Below the pieces are notes generated by a model, which did no database searches, had not been told where the DNA came from, and saw only the letters and a list, made by a program, of their open reading frames with translations. Both the position numbers and the translations under genes were made by a program. DNA of 64,000 bases from positions 1 to 64,000 of the forward strand of contig NZ_CADIKH010000004.1 in NCBI RefSeq assembly GCF_902859855.1, read 5' to 3'. Each line of letters opens with the position of its first letter. Positions within the stretch are counted from its first letter, which is position 1. The stretch is from Paraburkholderia humisilvae. GTDB taxonomy: Bacteria; Pseudomonadota; Gammaproteobacteria; Burkholderiales; Burkholderiaceae. Below are positions 8,401-16,194 of the stretch, one piece after another.

Positions 8401-9684
8401 GCGCGCGAGGCCGTACTCGAGGAAGATCTTCTTGTCGAACAGATCGCGCAGGAACGCCGGCTGCCGCATCAGTTCGTTGAGCGGGCCGCCGGGCTCGCGC
8501 CGTTGCGTTTCAAGCGACGTGGCCGCGGCCGCGCCTTCACCGCGCAACGGCGCGCCCCCCGCATACGGGACAAGCGGCATCGCCGCATCGGCCGCGCCGC
8601 GCGCGTCCTCGTCATCCGCCGTAGCCCTCACGCCGCCCGCCGGCACCAGTGCGCCATCGCCATAGGCGGACGACGCCGGCTCCACCGTCCATTGCGCGAA
8701 CTCGCTGCTATCGCCGGTCAGATAGATGCCACGGAAGAAGAACGGCTCGTGATACGCGCTCGGCCGCAACAGTTCGTCGATATAGATCTGCAATTGCGCG
8801 CGCATCGCATCGATACGCGCCGGCAGCAGCAGCAATGCAGCCGCGTCGATCGTGCCGGCATCGAGAGCGAACAGCTCCGCGCTCGTATCGGACACCGCAC
8901 GCTCGATGCTGGCCATCGCGGTATCGACCCAGGCCGACTGATAGGTCGTCGACAGATCGAACGGCGACGACCAGCCGAGCATGCTCGCGCGCATCGGCTC
9001 GGGCAGCGCCCGCGCAAAGCCCGCGAAACCCGGCAGCCCTTCGCAGCCGGTGATCACGACATAGACCGCAAAACGCATCGCGAAGCGATTCTGCGCCAGC
9101 CACAGACGCCGGTGCGCAAGCTTCGCGCGCCGCACCAGTTCAAGTTGCGCGTCGGTATCTTCGGCAAGCAGCAGCGTAGCGGGCACCGTGATCACGACCG
9201 AATCGAACGGCCGCTGCTGACGATAGTTGCGGCACAGGCCGAGAAACTCGTCCCACGGTTTTTCATCACCATCGTCTTCCGGCGAACCGAGATACATCGC
9301 CTTGATGTCGATCACGACGCCGCGGTCGAAGAAGTGCCACGAGATGCCGCTCGTCGCGGCCGGACTCGCCGCCTCCGAACTCAGCACGCTTGCGACCCCC
9401 GCTTGCGCGACCGGCAGCGGATGCGGGTCGTCGCCTTCGTCGAGCACCATGATCCATGGAATGTTGTAGCGCTCGGCACGCGACGCGATATTCCCTTCGA
9501 TCAGCTCGACCGCCTGGCGAAACGTACTGCGCAGTGAGTCCGCGCGCAGCCGCACGATCTTGCGCTCGGCCGCAGGCTTGCCTTGCGAGCCGTGCAGCGC
9601 GAAATACAGCACCGTACCGAGCACGATGCAGACAACCACCGTCAGCACCGCGATAGACAGCAGGAACAGGTTACTCGTCAGCAT
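5437..9684 (-). CDS. tssM: T6SS inner-membrane protein TssM (IcmF family), lacking Walker A
   Basis: A 1415-residue IcmF/TssM protein, longer than the usual 1100-1300. A single N-terminal membrane helix (about 5-29) is followed by a cytoplasmic domain, a second helix near 448-468 and a large periplasmic domain ending in the conserved C-terminal region. TssM with TssL and TssJ forms the trans-envelope membrane complex. Most TssM proteins have a nucleotide-binding site (GxxGxGKT) in the cytoplasmic domain; here the matching stretch reads IPWIMVLDEGDDPHP, and the usual DTAGRY-like switch is VIDIKAMYLG, so no P-loop is visible. The canonical N-terminal helix pair is also reduced to one. It lies 31 bp after tssL and overlaps tssA by 4 bp. 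Confidence 0.93.
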   Translation of the reverse strand: MLTSNLFLLSIAVLTVVVCIVLGTVLYFALHGSQGKPAAERKIVRLRADSLRSTFRQAVELIEGNIASRAERYNIPWIMVLDEGDDPHPLPVAQAGVASVLSSEAASPAATSGISWHFFDRGVVIDIKAMYLGSPEDDGDEKPWDEFLGLCRNYRQQRPFDSVVITVPATLLLAEDTDAQLELVRRAKLAHRRLWLAQNRFAMRFAVYVVITGCEGLPGFAGFARALPEPMRASMLGWSSPFDLSTTYQSAWVDTAMASIERAVSDTSAELFALDAGTIDAAALLLLPARIDAMRAQLQIYIDELLRPSAYHEPFFFRGIYLTGDSSEFAQWTVEPASSAYGDGALVPAGGVRATADDEDARGAADAAMPLVPYAGGAPLRGEGAAAATSLETQRREPGGPLNELMRQPAFLRDLFDKKIFLEYGLARPSRSQHLTRPLVHRAVRWGSYALLGIWGVGIVVSTVQLSHRNGELVTALGALQRDAQDQAMAARRGQDLTADWYRGKALALIALNQHLRADPLWTVFLPGSWPIVDDLDQRVNNRFDQAFGEIALTALQREMFARVSQLTGTGRDPSTGQLIVGDDCAAPALPRADGTRTDTLSIDDLPEMRSLRQYVNGVDQFDAALQALQSLQRPSPDNADALRLVVRYALGAELQGNVSSTLRYFYRDADAQSAYRSDLGSGLAVSQLRDALRCTLDRGAQRLNQRLFAANPLLVSEQSITDHLRALSGADAGASGFAQVSAAFRAVVAGIDAQQDLLASGRSGWIRQTQFAPGATYDRMLERVAQNRLLGADLAASVRARDDSAFQVFRADLAQRFGGPDSGIVWVDKEHRYAVSPTRLALRDGINALLSQPFMVQPRDLPLPTLPADSVIVWDTAQLDQALALGEVRKRYFSDGLTKLPALIQPAVEQTLDAQFARLVLDQTAAAATPTPADADADSAAAFDAARTRLTRIKGLLTDMGALTQAADLDAVVSRDALERLRLVDAELTHAELYATRQNAGFDGMSNARPTVLAAFGVPDVAALQPYLAQQSARALTLGSEAAVYLAALDPVDAAAPLAQRWRAIERDLDRYKLKNPNSSLLMLEQFVMAAADAGSAGCGAKFPPRPSASGADDYFAALHMRLYSTLLARCHQGYADELRVQWDSFSDAFNQSVAARAPFIGAAAAGASAGTATASGVGDGVTADFGELGQVLKRYERVSVTFRDAGAGSAAGDASAVRRFIDNFDKVKTLLAPLYPTDDGGPSGYDVSVEFRANRAGEIAANQVIAWTLSIGAQSLSMGDTPPHPLHWDYGMPVTLTLRFAKDSPLTVLADPRQRAFSTDGRVLTWQFSDPWALITLIGAQRVPDTGPRADSSAQLLALDFPLGTASPADVGLLPVQARGRAFVRVTLTPAGKKTPLPWPGSFPARAPDWTAL

Positions 9685-9715
9685 CGGCGGTCTCCGGGCA
9701 GCAGGCGGCGCGCGT

Positions 9716-10468
9716 TCATCGCGTGCTCGCGCTCAACGCGTCCGGACGCAGCGCTTCGCGCACCGGCCATGACTGCCACAGCCACAGCAGTTCGGACACC
9801 GCGAGCAGCGACACGAACGCCAGCAGCACGATGACGCTCCAGCGGCTTAACGTCGGCAGCTTGCGCGGCGCGATGTGCGACAACGTATTCGCATACGCGG
9901 CCGGCGCCACGGTCCGATCGCGGCTCATCAGGTCCGCGCGTCGTTGATAGACAAACTCGTACAGCTCGTCGCGATAGCTGCGCAGCTGCGCGGCCGCGTC
10001 AGTGCCGCGAAAGCGCCCCTGGAACCCCATCGCGAGCGCGAACAGATACAGCCGAGCGACCGCGCGCCGCGACGGCTCACGCTCGGACAGCACCTGCTCG
10101 ATGCGCTGGAACACCAGATCGCCGGCCACGTTCGTGCGAAAGAGCGTCGATTCGAGCAAACAGCCGGTCCACGTTTCGCGGCCCGGCCACGGTGTATTGA
10201 GCAGGATTTCGTCGGCCAGCACCGCTTTCAGATAGCGCGCGTCCATCAGGCTTTCCGTGTCGTAGCGCGTGCTGTCGCGGCGCGCCTGCAGCGTCTGAAG
10301 TTCGATCAGGTTCAGCAGATGCCGGTTCATCTCCGCGGCGGCGAGCTCCGGCGCCGTGTCGGGCGCATTCGACGCGCGCGTGCGCGCTTTCACGAGTTCG
10401 TCGAGAAAAGCGCGGAACGGTTCGGTCACGGGGTCGTGTTCGTCGGATTCCGGTCGATTGCGTGCCAT
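9716..10468 (-). CDS. tssL: T6SS inner-membrane protein TssL (DotU family)
   Basis: A 250-residue DotU/TssL protein: cytoplasmic helical domain (about 15-190, with YLKAVLADEILLNTPW and LYLFALAMGFQGRFRG), then one C-terminal membrane helix (about 212-236). TssL anchors the T6SS membrane complex and docks the TssK baseplate. There is no C-terminal OmpA-like peptidoglycan-binding domain, so wall anchoring must come from another protein. It lies between tssK (84 bp upstream) and tssM. Confidence 0.94.
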   Translation of the reverse strand: MARNRPESDEHDPVTEPFRAFLDELVKARTRASNAPDTAPELAAAEMNRHLLNLIELQTLQARRDSTRYDTESLMDARYLKAVLADEILLNTPWPGRETWTGCLLESTLFRTNVAGDLVFQRIEQVLSEREPSRRAVARLYLFALAMGFQGRFRGTDAAAQLRSYRDELYEFVYQRRADLMSRDRTVAPAAYANTLSHIAPRKLPTLSRWSVIVLLAFVSLLAVSELLWLWQSWPVREALRPDALSASTR

Positions 10469-10552
10469 GCTTGCGGTTCCTTCGTTGCCAGTTGCTGCGT
10501 GATGACTGTGTTAGTTTGGGTTGGGTCGCGTCGCTGCCTGATCGGCGCTGCG

Positions 10553-11884
10553 TCAGCTCTTCACGAACAGCACCATCTCCTGCGGGCGCTGCGCGCTCTC
10601 GCCTTCGTTCGGATTGCCGATCACGAGCGGCTGGTTCGCGTGGATCAACACCGGATCGGCCAGCACCTCGAACAGCTGATAGCCCGACCCCGAGCGCACT
10701 CCGAGGTCTTCCGCATAATCGAGCGGATGGCGCGCGGCGCCCAGCACGCGGCGGCTGCGCAACGACGGGTAAACCGGCTGCGAGCCGATCATTGCCGCGT
10801 CCATCCATGCAAGCAGGTCGCGCTCGGATTGCCCGCGCAAGCCCACCACGAGACGCTCACCAATCCAGTCCTGATGCAGCGTGAGCTCATACGCGCCGTG
10901 CCTGAATTCGAACTTGTGCTCGCGATGGTCTTCGCTGACTTCGGACACCGCCTCGCGCAACGAGCGCAACAGCGGCACGAATACCGCCAGCGGATCTTCA
11001 TGGTCATAGTCGAGCGGCACGGGCGGCAAACCGCCGGTCTTCAGCATGCTGAGCGAGCCGGACAGCGACGCAAGCGCTAGATACAGCGACAGCGGATGCA
11101 GATGCGGCGTGCGCAGCACCGCTTCCGCGTACGGCAGATCGGTCAGCAGATTGCGCAGACGATCTTTCAGCTCGAGCTGCGTGAGGCGGTCGTCGATCTT
11201 CGACGATGGGTTCGCGGTCTGCCGCGCAACGAATGCAGCCTTGCCGCGCAACTGGCCGAGCAGCGATGCGACACCGGTCCAGAGCGGGTTGTCGCGCGCG
11301 ACTTCGAGCAACGGCGGCAACCGTTCGCCGAGGCGCACGACCTCGTTGTCCTTGTAGATCGAGCCCAGACGCAGCGACACGAACATCGGCGACGGCCGCT
11401 CGCCCACCGCAAGCGCCAGATTCGGCACGAGGCGCGCGATATCCGCGGGCGGCGCGTCCGACACTTCATCTTCGACCGGCGTGCCCGGCACCGACGCGAA
11501 GCGCCGGATGCGCGCGCCACCCGGCGCGGCGCTGCGCACCGGCAGCGTCAGATAGAAGTCGAGCGGCCCGTTCGACAGCCGATCGGCGAACGGCTCCAGC
11601 GACAGCTCGAGACGCTGCGGTTCACCGCTGTCCGGCGCATACGACACCGCGGTGCCATCCGGCAGGATGGCGTCGAGCGCGAGCACCCGCACGAGCCCGG
11701 CCGGCAACAAGCCCTGATCGAGCACGACCCGGCGCACGCCCCAACTGAACGGCGCCGCGGCAAGCGTCTGCCACGCGACCAGCGAATCGAGCCGGCCGGA
11801 CAGCAACTGGAAATGCTGCGGCGACAGCAGCATGCCTTCGAACCATTCGACACGGTCGACGACCGCGGGCACACGCTCAGACAT
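10553..11884 (-). CDS. tssK: T6SS baseplate protein TssK
   Basis: A 443-residue TssK. The family hallmark is at the N-terminus (VEWFEGMLLSPQHFQ, about 10-24), with the C-terminal head domain after residue 315. TssK trimers join the baseplate (TssEFG, VgrG) to the membrane complex through TssL and TssM. The ATG at 11884 is chosen because the MSERVPAVVDRVEWFEG beginning is canonical; the frame upstream is not TssK-like. Its start overlaps the stop of a 43-codon membrane micro-ORF by 8 bp, so its translation is probably coupled to that ORF. Confidence 0.95.
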   Translation of the reverse strand: MSERVPAVVDRVEWFEGMLLSPQHFQLLSGRLDSLVAWQTLAAAPFSWGVRRVVLDQGLLPAGLVRVLALDAILPDGTAVSYAPDSGEPQRLELSLEPFADRLSNGPLDFYLTLPVRSAAPGGARIRRFASVPGTPVEDEVSDAPPADIARLVPNLALAVGERPSPMFVSLRLGSIYKDNEVVRLGERLPPLLEVARDNPLWTGVASLLGQLRGKAAFVARQTANPSSKIDDRLTQLELKDRLRNLLTDLPYAEAVLRTPHLHPLSLYLALASLSGSLSMLKTGGLPPVPLDYDHEDPLAVFVPLLRSLREAVSEVSEDHREHKFEFRHGAYELTLHQDWIGERLVVGLRGQSERDLLAWMDAAMIGSQPVYPSLRSRRVLGAARHPLDYAEDLGVRSGSGYQLFEVLADPVLIHANQPLVIGNPNEGESAQRPQEMVLFVKS

Positions 11885-12008
11885 GGCGTTTCTCCAGACC
11901 GTGCACCGCAACGACGGTGACGATGGCCGTGACGACAACACTGACGACTGCGACTGCGCGGTAAAACAGCGTCGAAACGGAGTGGGCGGACATATCGATC
12001 ATCTTCAT
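11877..12008 (-). CDS. 43-residue membrane micro-protein between tssJ and tssK
   Basis: This short frame (ATG at 12008, TGA at 11877-11879) fills the whole gap between tssJ and tssK. Its start overlaps the tssJ stop as ATGA, and its stop overlaps the tssK start by 8 bp, so it is positioned for translational coupling on both sides. The product has a polar start (MKMIDMSAHSV), one hydrophobic helix of about 22 residues rich in Val/Ala (residues about 13-35) and a basic end (HGLEKRHV). That fits a single-pass inner-membrane peptide. I recognise no family. It could be a membrane-complex accessory, or only a coupling device. A second in-frame ATG at 12002 is possible. Confidence 0.6.
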   Translation of the reverse strand: MKMIDMSAHSVSTLFYRAVAVVSVVVTAIVTVVAVHGLEKRHV

Positions 12009-12526
12009 TGACTGGCGGAAACCGTGAAAGCGGTGCCGTTCAGCAGCACGACCATGCGGCCGCTGAACGTGTCGATCCGGACGCGATGCGCGCCCGGTCC
12101 CTGATAATTCGCGAAGACGAACGCGGCAGCCACACGCGGACCGGTAAACGTGTCGCCCGGCACGTCGAGGCGCTGGCCGGGCACCATCTCCCAACTGCGA
12201 TAACGCAGCCCTTGTGGAAACGTCGCGGCGAGATCGGCACGCGCACTGAACCATTTCGACGCGGGCAAATCGGCAATCCGATCGAGCAGCGTGCGATCCG
12301 ACACGAGCACGACGTCGACGGCGACGGGTGCGTTGTTGTTCAGATCGTCACTCGCGGTGAACGTCATCTGCGACCACTTCACCTTATCGCCGCTCGAGCC
12401 GAACAGGCCGCAGCCGGTGAGCGCCGGCATCAGGCACGCGACCAGCACGAGCAGCAGGAACCGCCGTAGCGGTGCGGTGCGCCAGAGCTGACGCAAGCGG
12501 TTCGGGAACATCAGCGCGAAAGTCAT
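12005..12526 (-). CDS. tssJ: T6SS outer-membrane lipoprotein TssJ (VasD/Lip family)
   Basis: A 173-residue lipoprotein precursor. Residues 18-38 form a signal peptide ending in the lipobox LTGC (Cys39). The mature part has the TssJ transthyretin-like fold segments (KWSQMTFTASDDLNNN, PVAVDVVLVSDRTLLDRI). TssJ sits in the outer membrane and binds the periplasmic end of TssM. The start at 12526 overlaps the stop of the upstream symporter gene by 4 bp. This tight coupling ties the metabolic genes to the T6SS operon. Confidence 0.92.
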   Translation of the reverse strand: MTFALMFPNRLRQLWRTAPLRRFLLLVLVACLMPALTGCGLFGSSGDKVKWSQMTFTASDDLNNNAPVAVDVVLVSDRTLLDRIADLPASKWFSARADLAATFPQGLRYRSWEMVPGQRLDVPGDTFTGPRVAAAFVFANYQGPGAHRVRIDTFSGRMVVLLNGTAFTVSASQ

Positions 12527-14172
12527 CGGGCCCCCACTCCTACGCCAAGCAAGACGATTAGCGAGGCCGCCATCAGCGCGCAACCCACTGCAAGCACGAG
12601 TTGCGCGCGCGAGAACGAGAACTGCAACACGGGGTGCGGGTGAGGTTGCATATCAGGTTGCGCACCAGGCCGCCCATCAGGCCGCCAATCAGGCCGCCAA
12701 TCAGGCCGCCCGCGCAACTGCAGCGCGTGCGCGTCGGCACGCGCGCTCTGCTCGAAAGGCAGACCCGCGGACACAAAGGCGATCACCGTGCACACCGCCA
12801 GCAGGCTCAGCACGTTGCGCGGCCCTTCGCACAGCAGGTCGATCGCGATAAACAGCACACCGGCCGCTTCAACCGGCAGTTGCAGCACCGACAGCACGAC
12901 ACCGGCGAAACCCGCCGTCGCCACGCCGTTCTGCCCGGCCGACGCGAACGCGGCCACCGTCGACGCGACGCCGATCAGCGCGAGGTCGATCGCATCGAGC
13001 GGCCGTGCATAGAGATTCGCGACGAATACCGCGACCAGCGCGAAGTACAGCGCGGTGCCCGCACGGATAAACACCGCGCCGAGCGGCACGACCAGTTCGA
13101 CGACGCCGCGGCTAAACCCGAGGCGCGCGCTCATCGCTTCGATCGTGTGCGGAATCGGCGCGGTTTCGCTGCCCGACATCAGACCGACCAGCAGTGGCGC
13201 CTTCAATGCGGTTACCACGTGCACAAACGGCTTGCCGCAGCGTGCGGAGATCGCGGCGAGCGTCAACGCGGCAAGCCCGAGCGACCCCAGCACGAAGCAC
13301 AGCAGGAAGCTTTTCATCGCATCGAGCGTCGCGCGGTCCACGTGAGAAGCGACGTATGCGGCCGCGCCGAACGCGAGCGCGGGAATCATCAGGTTCGCGT
13401 GTTCGATGATCGCCTCGAGGGTCCGGTAAATGCCTTCGAACACGCTGGAGAGCATGGTCGACTGCTCGCGCGACAACGCGGCGAACGCCATGCCGAACAG
13501 AATCGTGCCGCTCAGGATCGCCAGCGTGCGGCCCTGCGCGAGTGCGCGGTAGAAGTTATCGGGAATCAGGTCGTGCACCGTATAGGCGACGGCATGCGAC
13601 ACCGAATCCGTCTGCCGCGCGTGGTCGAGCGCGGCCGCTGCGGGCGGCGCGTCGAGTCCCCCTGTCGCCGGCGCCATCTGCACCGACTCCGGTTGCGCGG
13701 ACGGCGCGGACGGCTCATGCGGTTCCGGCTGAGCCGCCGTCTGCCCGTCGCGCGCGGACGCCGTGTCGTCGTCGAACAGCGCCATATGCACTTCGTCGCC
13801 GCTGCTCGCGCTTTGCAGCACCAGTTCGCCAAGATGCGCATACTGCGCCGGCGACAGATGCGCCCCCGGCATCGCCGCGCGCCCCGCCACCGTACCCACG
13901 GCCGCACACAGGCCGACGGCGGCCAGCGCGAGCACGCCCATCGTGCTCACGCGCAGGATCGGCCGAGGCAGCTGCAACACCTGACGCAAGCCGAAAAACG
14001 TCGCGACCACGAGCAGCGGAATCGCCGCCATATTGACGACCGCCAGATACAGCTTCCCGACCAGATACACGGCGTCGCCCGCCGGCGCCGCGTACACGCC
14101 GCACAGCACGCCTGCGGCGACGCACAGAAGCAGCACGACGGTGCTGTTCGACAGTTGCCTGAGCGTCTTCAT
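12523..14172 (-). CDS. dicarboxylate/amino acid:cation symporter (DAACS), divergent, with repeat tail
   Basis: A 549-residue member of the DAACS family (GltP/DctA; Na+ or H+ coupled uptake of glutamate, aspartate or C4-dicarboxylates). Helices begin at residue 10; the re-entrant serine-loop region is SGSETAPIPHTIEAM and the late core is FASAGQNGVATAGFAGVV. Two oddities: an insert of about 80 Pro/Ala/Asp-rich residues (about 115-195) between early helices, and a C-terminal tail with an RPDW tandem repeat (about 487-503) followed by an extra hydrophobic helix. Family members are usually 420-450 residues. It overlaps the racemase gene (ATGA) and tssJ (ATGA). The substrate is inferred from family only. 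Confidence 0.82.
   Translation of the reverse strand: MKTLRQLSNSTVVLLLCVAAGVLCGVYAAPAGDAVYLVGKLYLAVVNMAAIPLLVVATFFGLRQVLQLPRPILRVSTMGVLALAAVGLCAAVGTVAGRAAMPGAHLSPAQYAHLGELVLQSASSGDEVHMALFDDDTASARDGQTAAQPEPHEPSAPSAQPESVQMAPATGGLDAPPAAAALDHARQTDSVSHAVAYTVHDLIPDNFYRALAQGRTLAILSGTILFGMAFAALSREQSTMLSSVFEGIYRTLEAIIEHANLMIPALAFGAAAYVASHVDRATLDAMKSFLLCFVLGSLGLAALTLAAISARCGKPFVHVVTALKAPLLVGLMSGSETAPIPHTIEAMSARLGFSRGVVELVVPLGAVFIRAGTALYFALVAVFVANLYARPLDAIDLALIGVASTVAAFASAGQNGVATAGFAGVVLSVLQLPVEAAGVLFIAIDLLCEGPRNVLSLLAVCTVIAFVSAGLPFEQSARADAHALQLRGRPDWRPDWRPDGRPGAQPDMQPHPHPVLQFSFSRAQLVLAVGCALMAASLIVLLGVGVGAR
12663..12710 (-). repeat. in-frame 12-bp tandem repeat, four copies
   Basis: Four consecutive 12-bp units (ATCAGGCCGCC core) differ only at the first three bases. 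They lie inside the first symporter gene and encode its RPDW/RPDG repeats. Because the unit is a multiple of three, copy-number change would not break the frame. Confidence 0.8.
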
Positions 14173-14870
14173 ACGGGGCGGTTCCAGCCGCGCGCAAGCG
14201 CGTACCGCACGGTCTCGCGCGCGAGTTCTAGGGTGCTGTCGACCAGCGCGAATGCGGGTCTGGCGAGTTCGCGCGCGGCGATCGGCAATTCGGTGCAACC
14301 CAGCACGGCGGCGTCGATGCGTTGCGCGGACAACGCGTCGAGCACGTCGGACAGATGGGTGGCCGCCGCACCAGGCCGGTCGGCCTTCACCGCGGCAATG
14401 CACGCGCTCACGCATTCCTGCGGCTCGCGATCCGGCAATACCGGTTCGATGCCGCGCGCGACCAGCGCCGCCTGATAGAAGCCGGCGCTCAATGCGCCGC
14501 GTGTCGCGAGTACCGCGGCGCGGGTCACCTGCGGCGCGATCGCCGCCGCGCAGACCTCGCCGATATGCAGCAGCGGCGCCGCGCTGTGCGCGCGCATCTG
14601 CGCATACCAGTGGTGCGCCGAGTTGCACGGCACCGCGATCACGCCGACGCCATTGCGGTTTAGCAGATCGATCCCTTCGAGTAGCGCGGGCAACGGGTCC
14701 GCGCCGCCGTCGATGATCGCGGCCGAGCGGTCCGGCGTATGCGGCAGGTTCGCGACCAGCATCGGCAGGTGCTCCTGGTCGCGCGCCGCGCCGGTCAGCC
14801 GGATGATCTGTTCCATGAAGTCGACCGTGGCCAACGGGCCCATGCCACCCAGGATGCCGATCAGCGCCAT
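14169..14870 (-). CDS. aspartate/glutamate racemase family protein
   Basis: A 233-residue Asp/Glu racemase: glycine-rich start GILGGMGPLATVDF (5-18), first catalytic Cys82 (AVPCNSAHHWY), second catalytic Cys192 (VLGCTELPI). Family members interconvert L- and D-aspartate or glutamate without cofactor. The start at 14870 is decided by AAGGAG six bases upstream; an ATG at 14885 in the same frame overlaps the preceding stop but has no such site. Flanked on both sides by DAACS symporters (11-bp gap and 4-bp overlap) inside the T6SS operon. Asp versus Glu specificity cannot be told from sequence alone. Confidence 0.88.
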   Translation of the reverse strand: MALIGILGGMGPLATVDFMEQIIRLTGAARDQEHLPMLVANLPHTPDRSAAIIDGGADPLPALLEGIDLLNRNGVGVIAVPCNSAHHWYAQMRAHSAAPLLHIGEVCAAAIAPQVTRAAVLATRGALSAGFYQAALVARGIEPVLPDREPQECVSACIAAVKADRPGAAATHLSDVLDALSAQRIDAAVLGCTELPIAARELARPAFALVDSTLELARETVRYALARGWNRPV

Positions 14871-14881
14871 CTGTGTCTCCT

Positions 14882-16162
14882 TCATATCTTGAGCGGCCGC
14901 GGGCAGATCACCGACACCGCGGCGGCATTGCCAATCACGAGAATCAGCGTGCGCAGCATGTCGCACAGCGGATCAACCGCGAGAAACAGGATGAACGCCG
15001 CTTCGAACGGCAGGCGCAGATACGCGCAGGTCATGCCCACCAGCGACACCGTGACCAGCCCCGTCATCCCCGCCGACGCGAACCCCGCGAGCACCGACGC
15101 GAGCAGCACCGTGACCACCTCGACCACGCCGAGCGTATGGCCGTACAGCTGCGCGATAAAAAGCGTCGCGCACACGTAATAGACCATCGGTCCGACCCGC
15201 AGCAGCGAGATGGTCAGCGGCACCAGCAGCTCGACGCGCGAGCGCGCGAAGCCCAGCCCGTCGACCAGGCTTTCGATCATGCTCGGCATGCAGGCGGCGC
15301 TATTTCGGGTTGCCAGCGCGAGCGCGAACGGCGCGCGCAGCGCATCGAGCGCGGTCGCGAGCGTGCCGCCCGAGCGCTTCCAGATAATCACCGCGGCCAG
15401 CACCAGCAGCATCACCGACGCGATAAAGAACGCGAGCACGAATTGCAGCATCGCGTGCAGCGGCTCGACACCGGACTTGCCGAACTGCGCGGCGCTCATG
15501 CAGAAAAGAATGATCGGCAGCAGATAGCTCAGCCAGTGCATCAGTTTCTGGCACGCGTGATAGACCGTTTCGAGCGCCTGGCTCAAGCCGGTTGAAATGC
15601 GCTCCGGCACGCGCCCGACCGCGAGGCCGAACAGCAGCGCGAACACGAGCGCCTTCAACGCGTCGCCATTGGCGAGCGCGGCGAAGATATTGGTCGGCAC
15701 GAGGCTGGTCAGCAGCGTCGCGAAACTCAGCGTCTTTTCCGGCACATCGGTGCCGTACAGATTCATTACCGTATTGTTTGAAGACGAATCGCTGCCCACC
15801 ATCAGACCGAACGTCTGCATCGTTTCGCTCGACAGATTCGAACCCGGGCTCATGACGATCAGCACGATCGCGCCGATCAGCGACACGATCGCCGACGCGC
15901 CGATAAACACGGTCACCACGCGCAGCAGCAGCTTTGACGTGCCGCCGTCGCGAAACAGGCGCTGCAGGCTGAAAATCACCGCGGAGATCATGAACGGCAG
16001 CGTCGTCATTTTCAGCAGATCGACATAAATGTCGCCGATAAACGCGAGGTGCTGCGCTTCGCGCGGCAGCACGAGCCCGACGCTGACGCCGAGCCCGAGG
16101 CTCGCGAAGATCACCCACGGATTGACGGCTAGCGCATAGATTCGAGCGGAGTTCAGCTTCAT
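14882..16162 (-). CDS. dicarboxylate/amino acid:cation symporter (DAACS), second copy
   Basis: A 426-residue DAACS transporter of normal family length, with the helix 3 region DLLKMTTLPFMISAVIFSLQRLF, the serine-loop equivalent ATRNSAACMPSMIESL (normally rich in Ser) and the late core FASAGMTGLVTVSLVGM. It should import an acidic amino acid or dicarboxylate with Na+/H+. The cognate substrate-contact motif of well-studied members (NMDGT) is not obvious, so specificity is open. The start at 16162 (MKLNSARIYAL) is the first before homology. It lies 32 bp after the solute-binding protein and 11 bp before the racemase. Confidence 0.85.
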   Translation of the reverse strand: MKLNSARIYALAVNPWVIFASLGLGVSVGLVLPREAQHLAFIGDIYVDLLKMTTLPFMISAVIFSLQRLFRDGGTSKLLLRVVTVFIGASAIVSLIGAIVLIVMSPGSNLSSETMQTFGLMVGSDSSSNNTVMNLYGTDVPEKTLSFATLLTSLVPTNIFAALANGDALKALVFALLFGLAVGRVPERISTGLSQALETVYHACQKLMHWLSYLLPIILFCMSAAQFGKSGVEPLHAMLQFVLAFFIASVMLLVLAAVIIWKRSGGTLATALDALRAPFALALATRNSAACMPSMIESLVDGLGFARSRVELLVPLTISLLRVGPMVYYVCATLFIAQLYGHTLGVVEVVTVLLASVLAGFASAGMTGLVTVSLVGMTCAYLRLPFEAAFILFLAVDPLCDMLRTLILVIGNAAAVSVICPRPLKI

Positions 16163-16194
16163 GGTCTTTCTGTCGTGTGGTCGTATTCTTGTGA

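Noticed and set aside
6256..9537. Plus-strand open frames of 454 and 465 codons
   Set aside because: Both are antisense to tssM and have the same biased Arg-rich composition.
12663..12710. Tandem 12-bp repeat as a CRISPR or recombination site
   Set aside because: It is in-frame coding DNA of the symporter without spacers.
12601..14475. 624-codon open frame on the plus strand
   Set aside because: It is an antisense shadow of the symporter and racemase genes. Arg/His-rich composition and no domain; high GC keeps opposite frames open.
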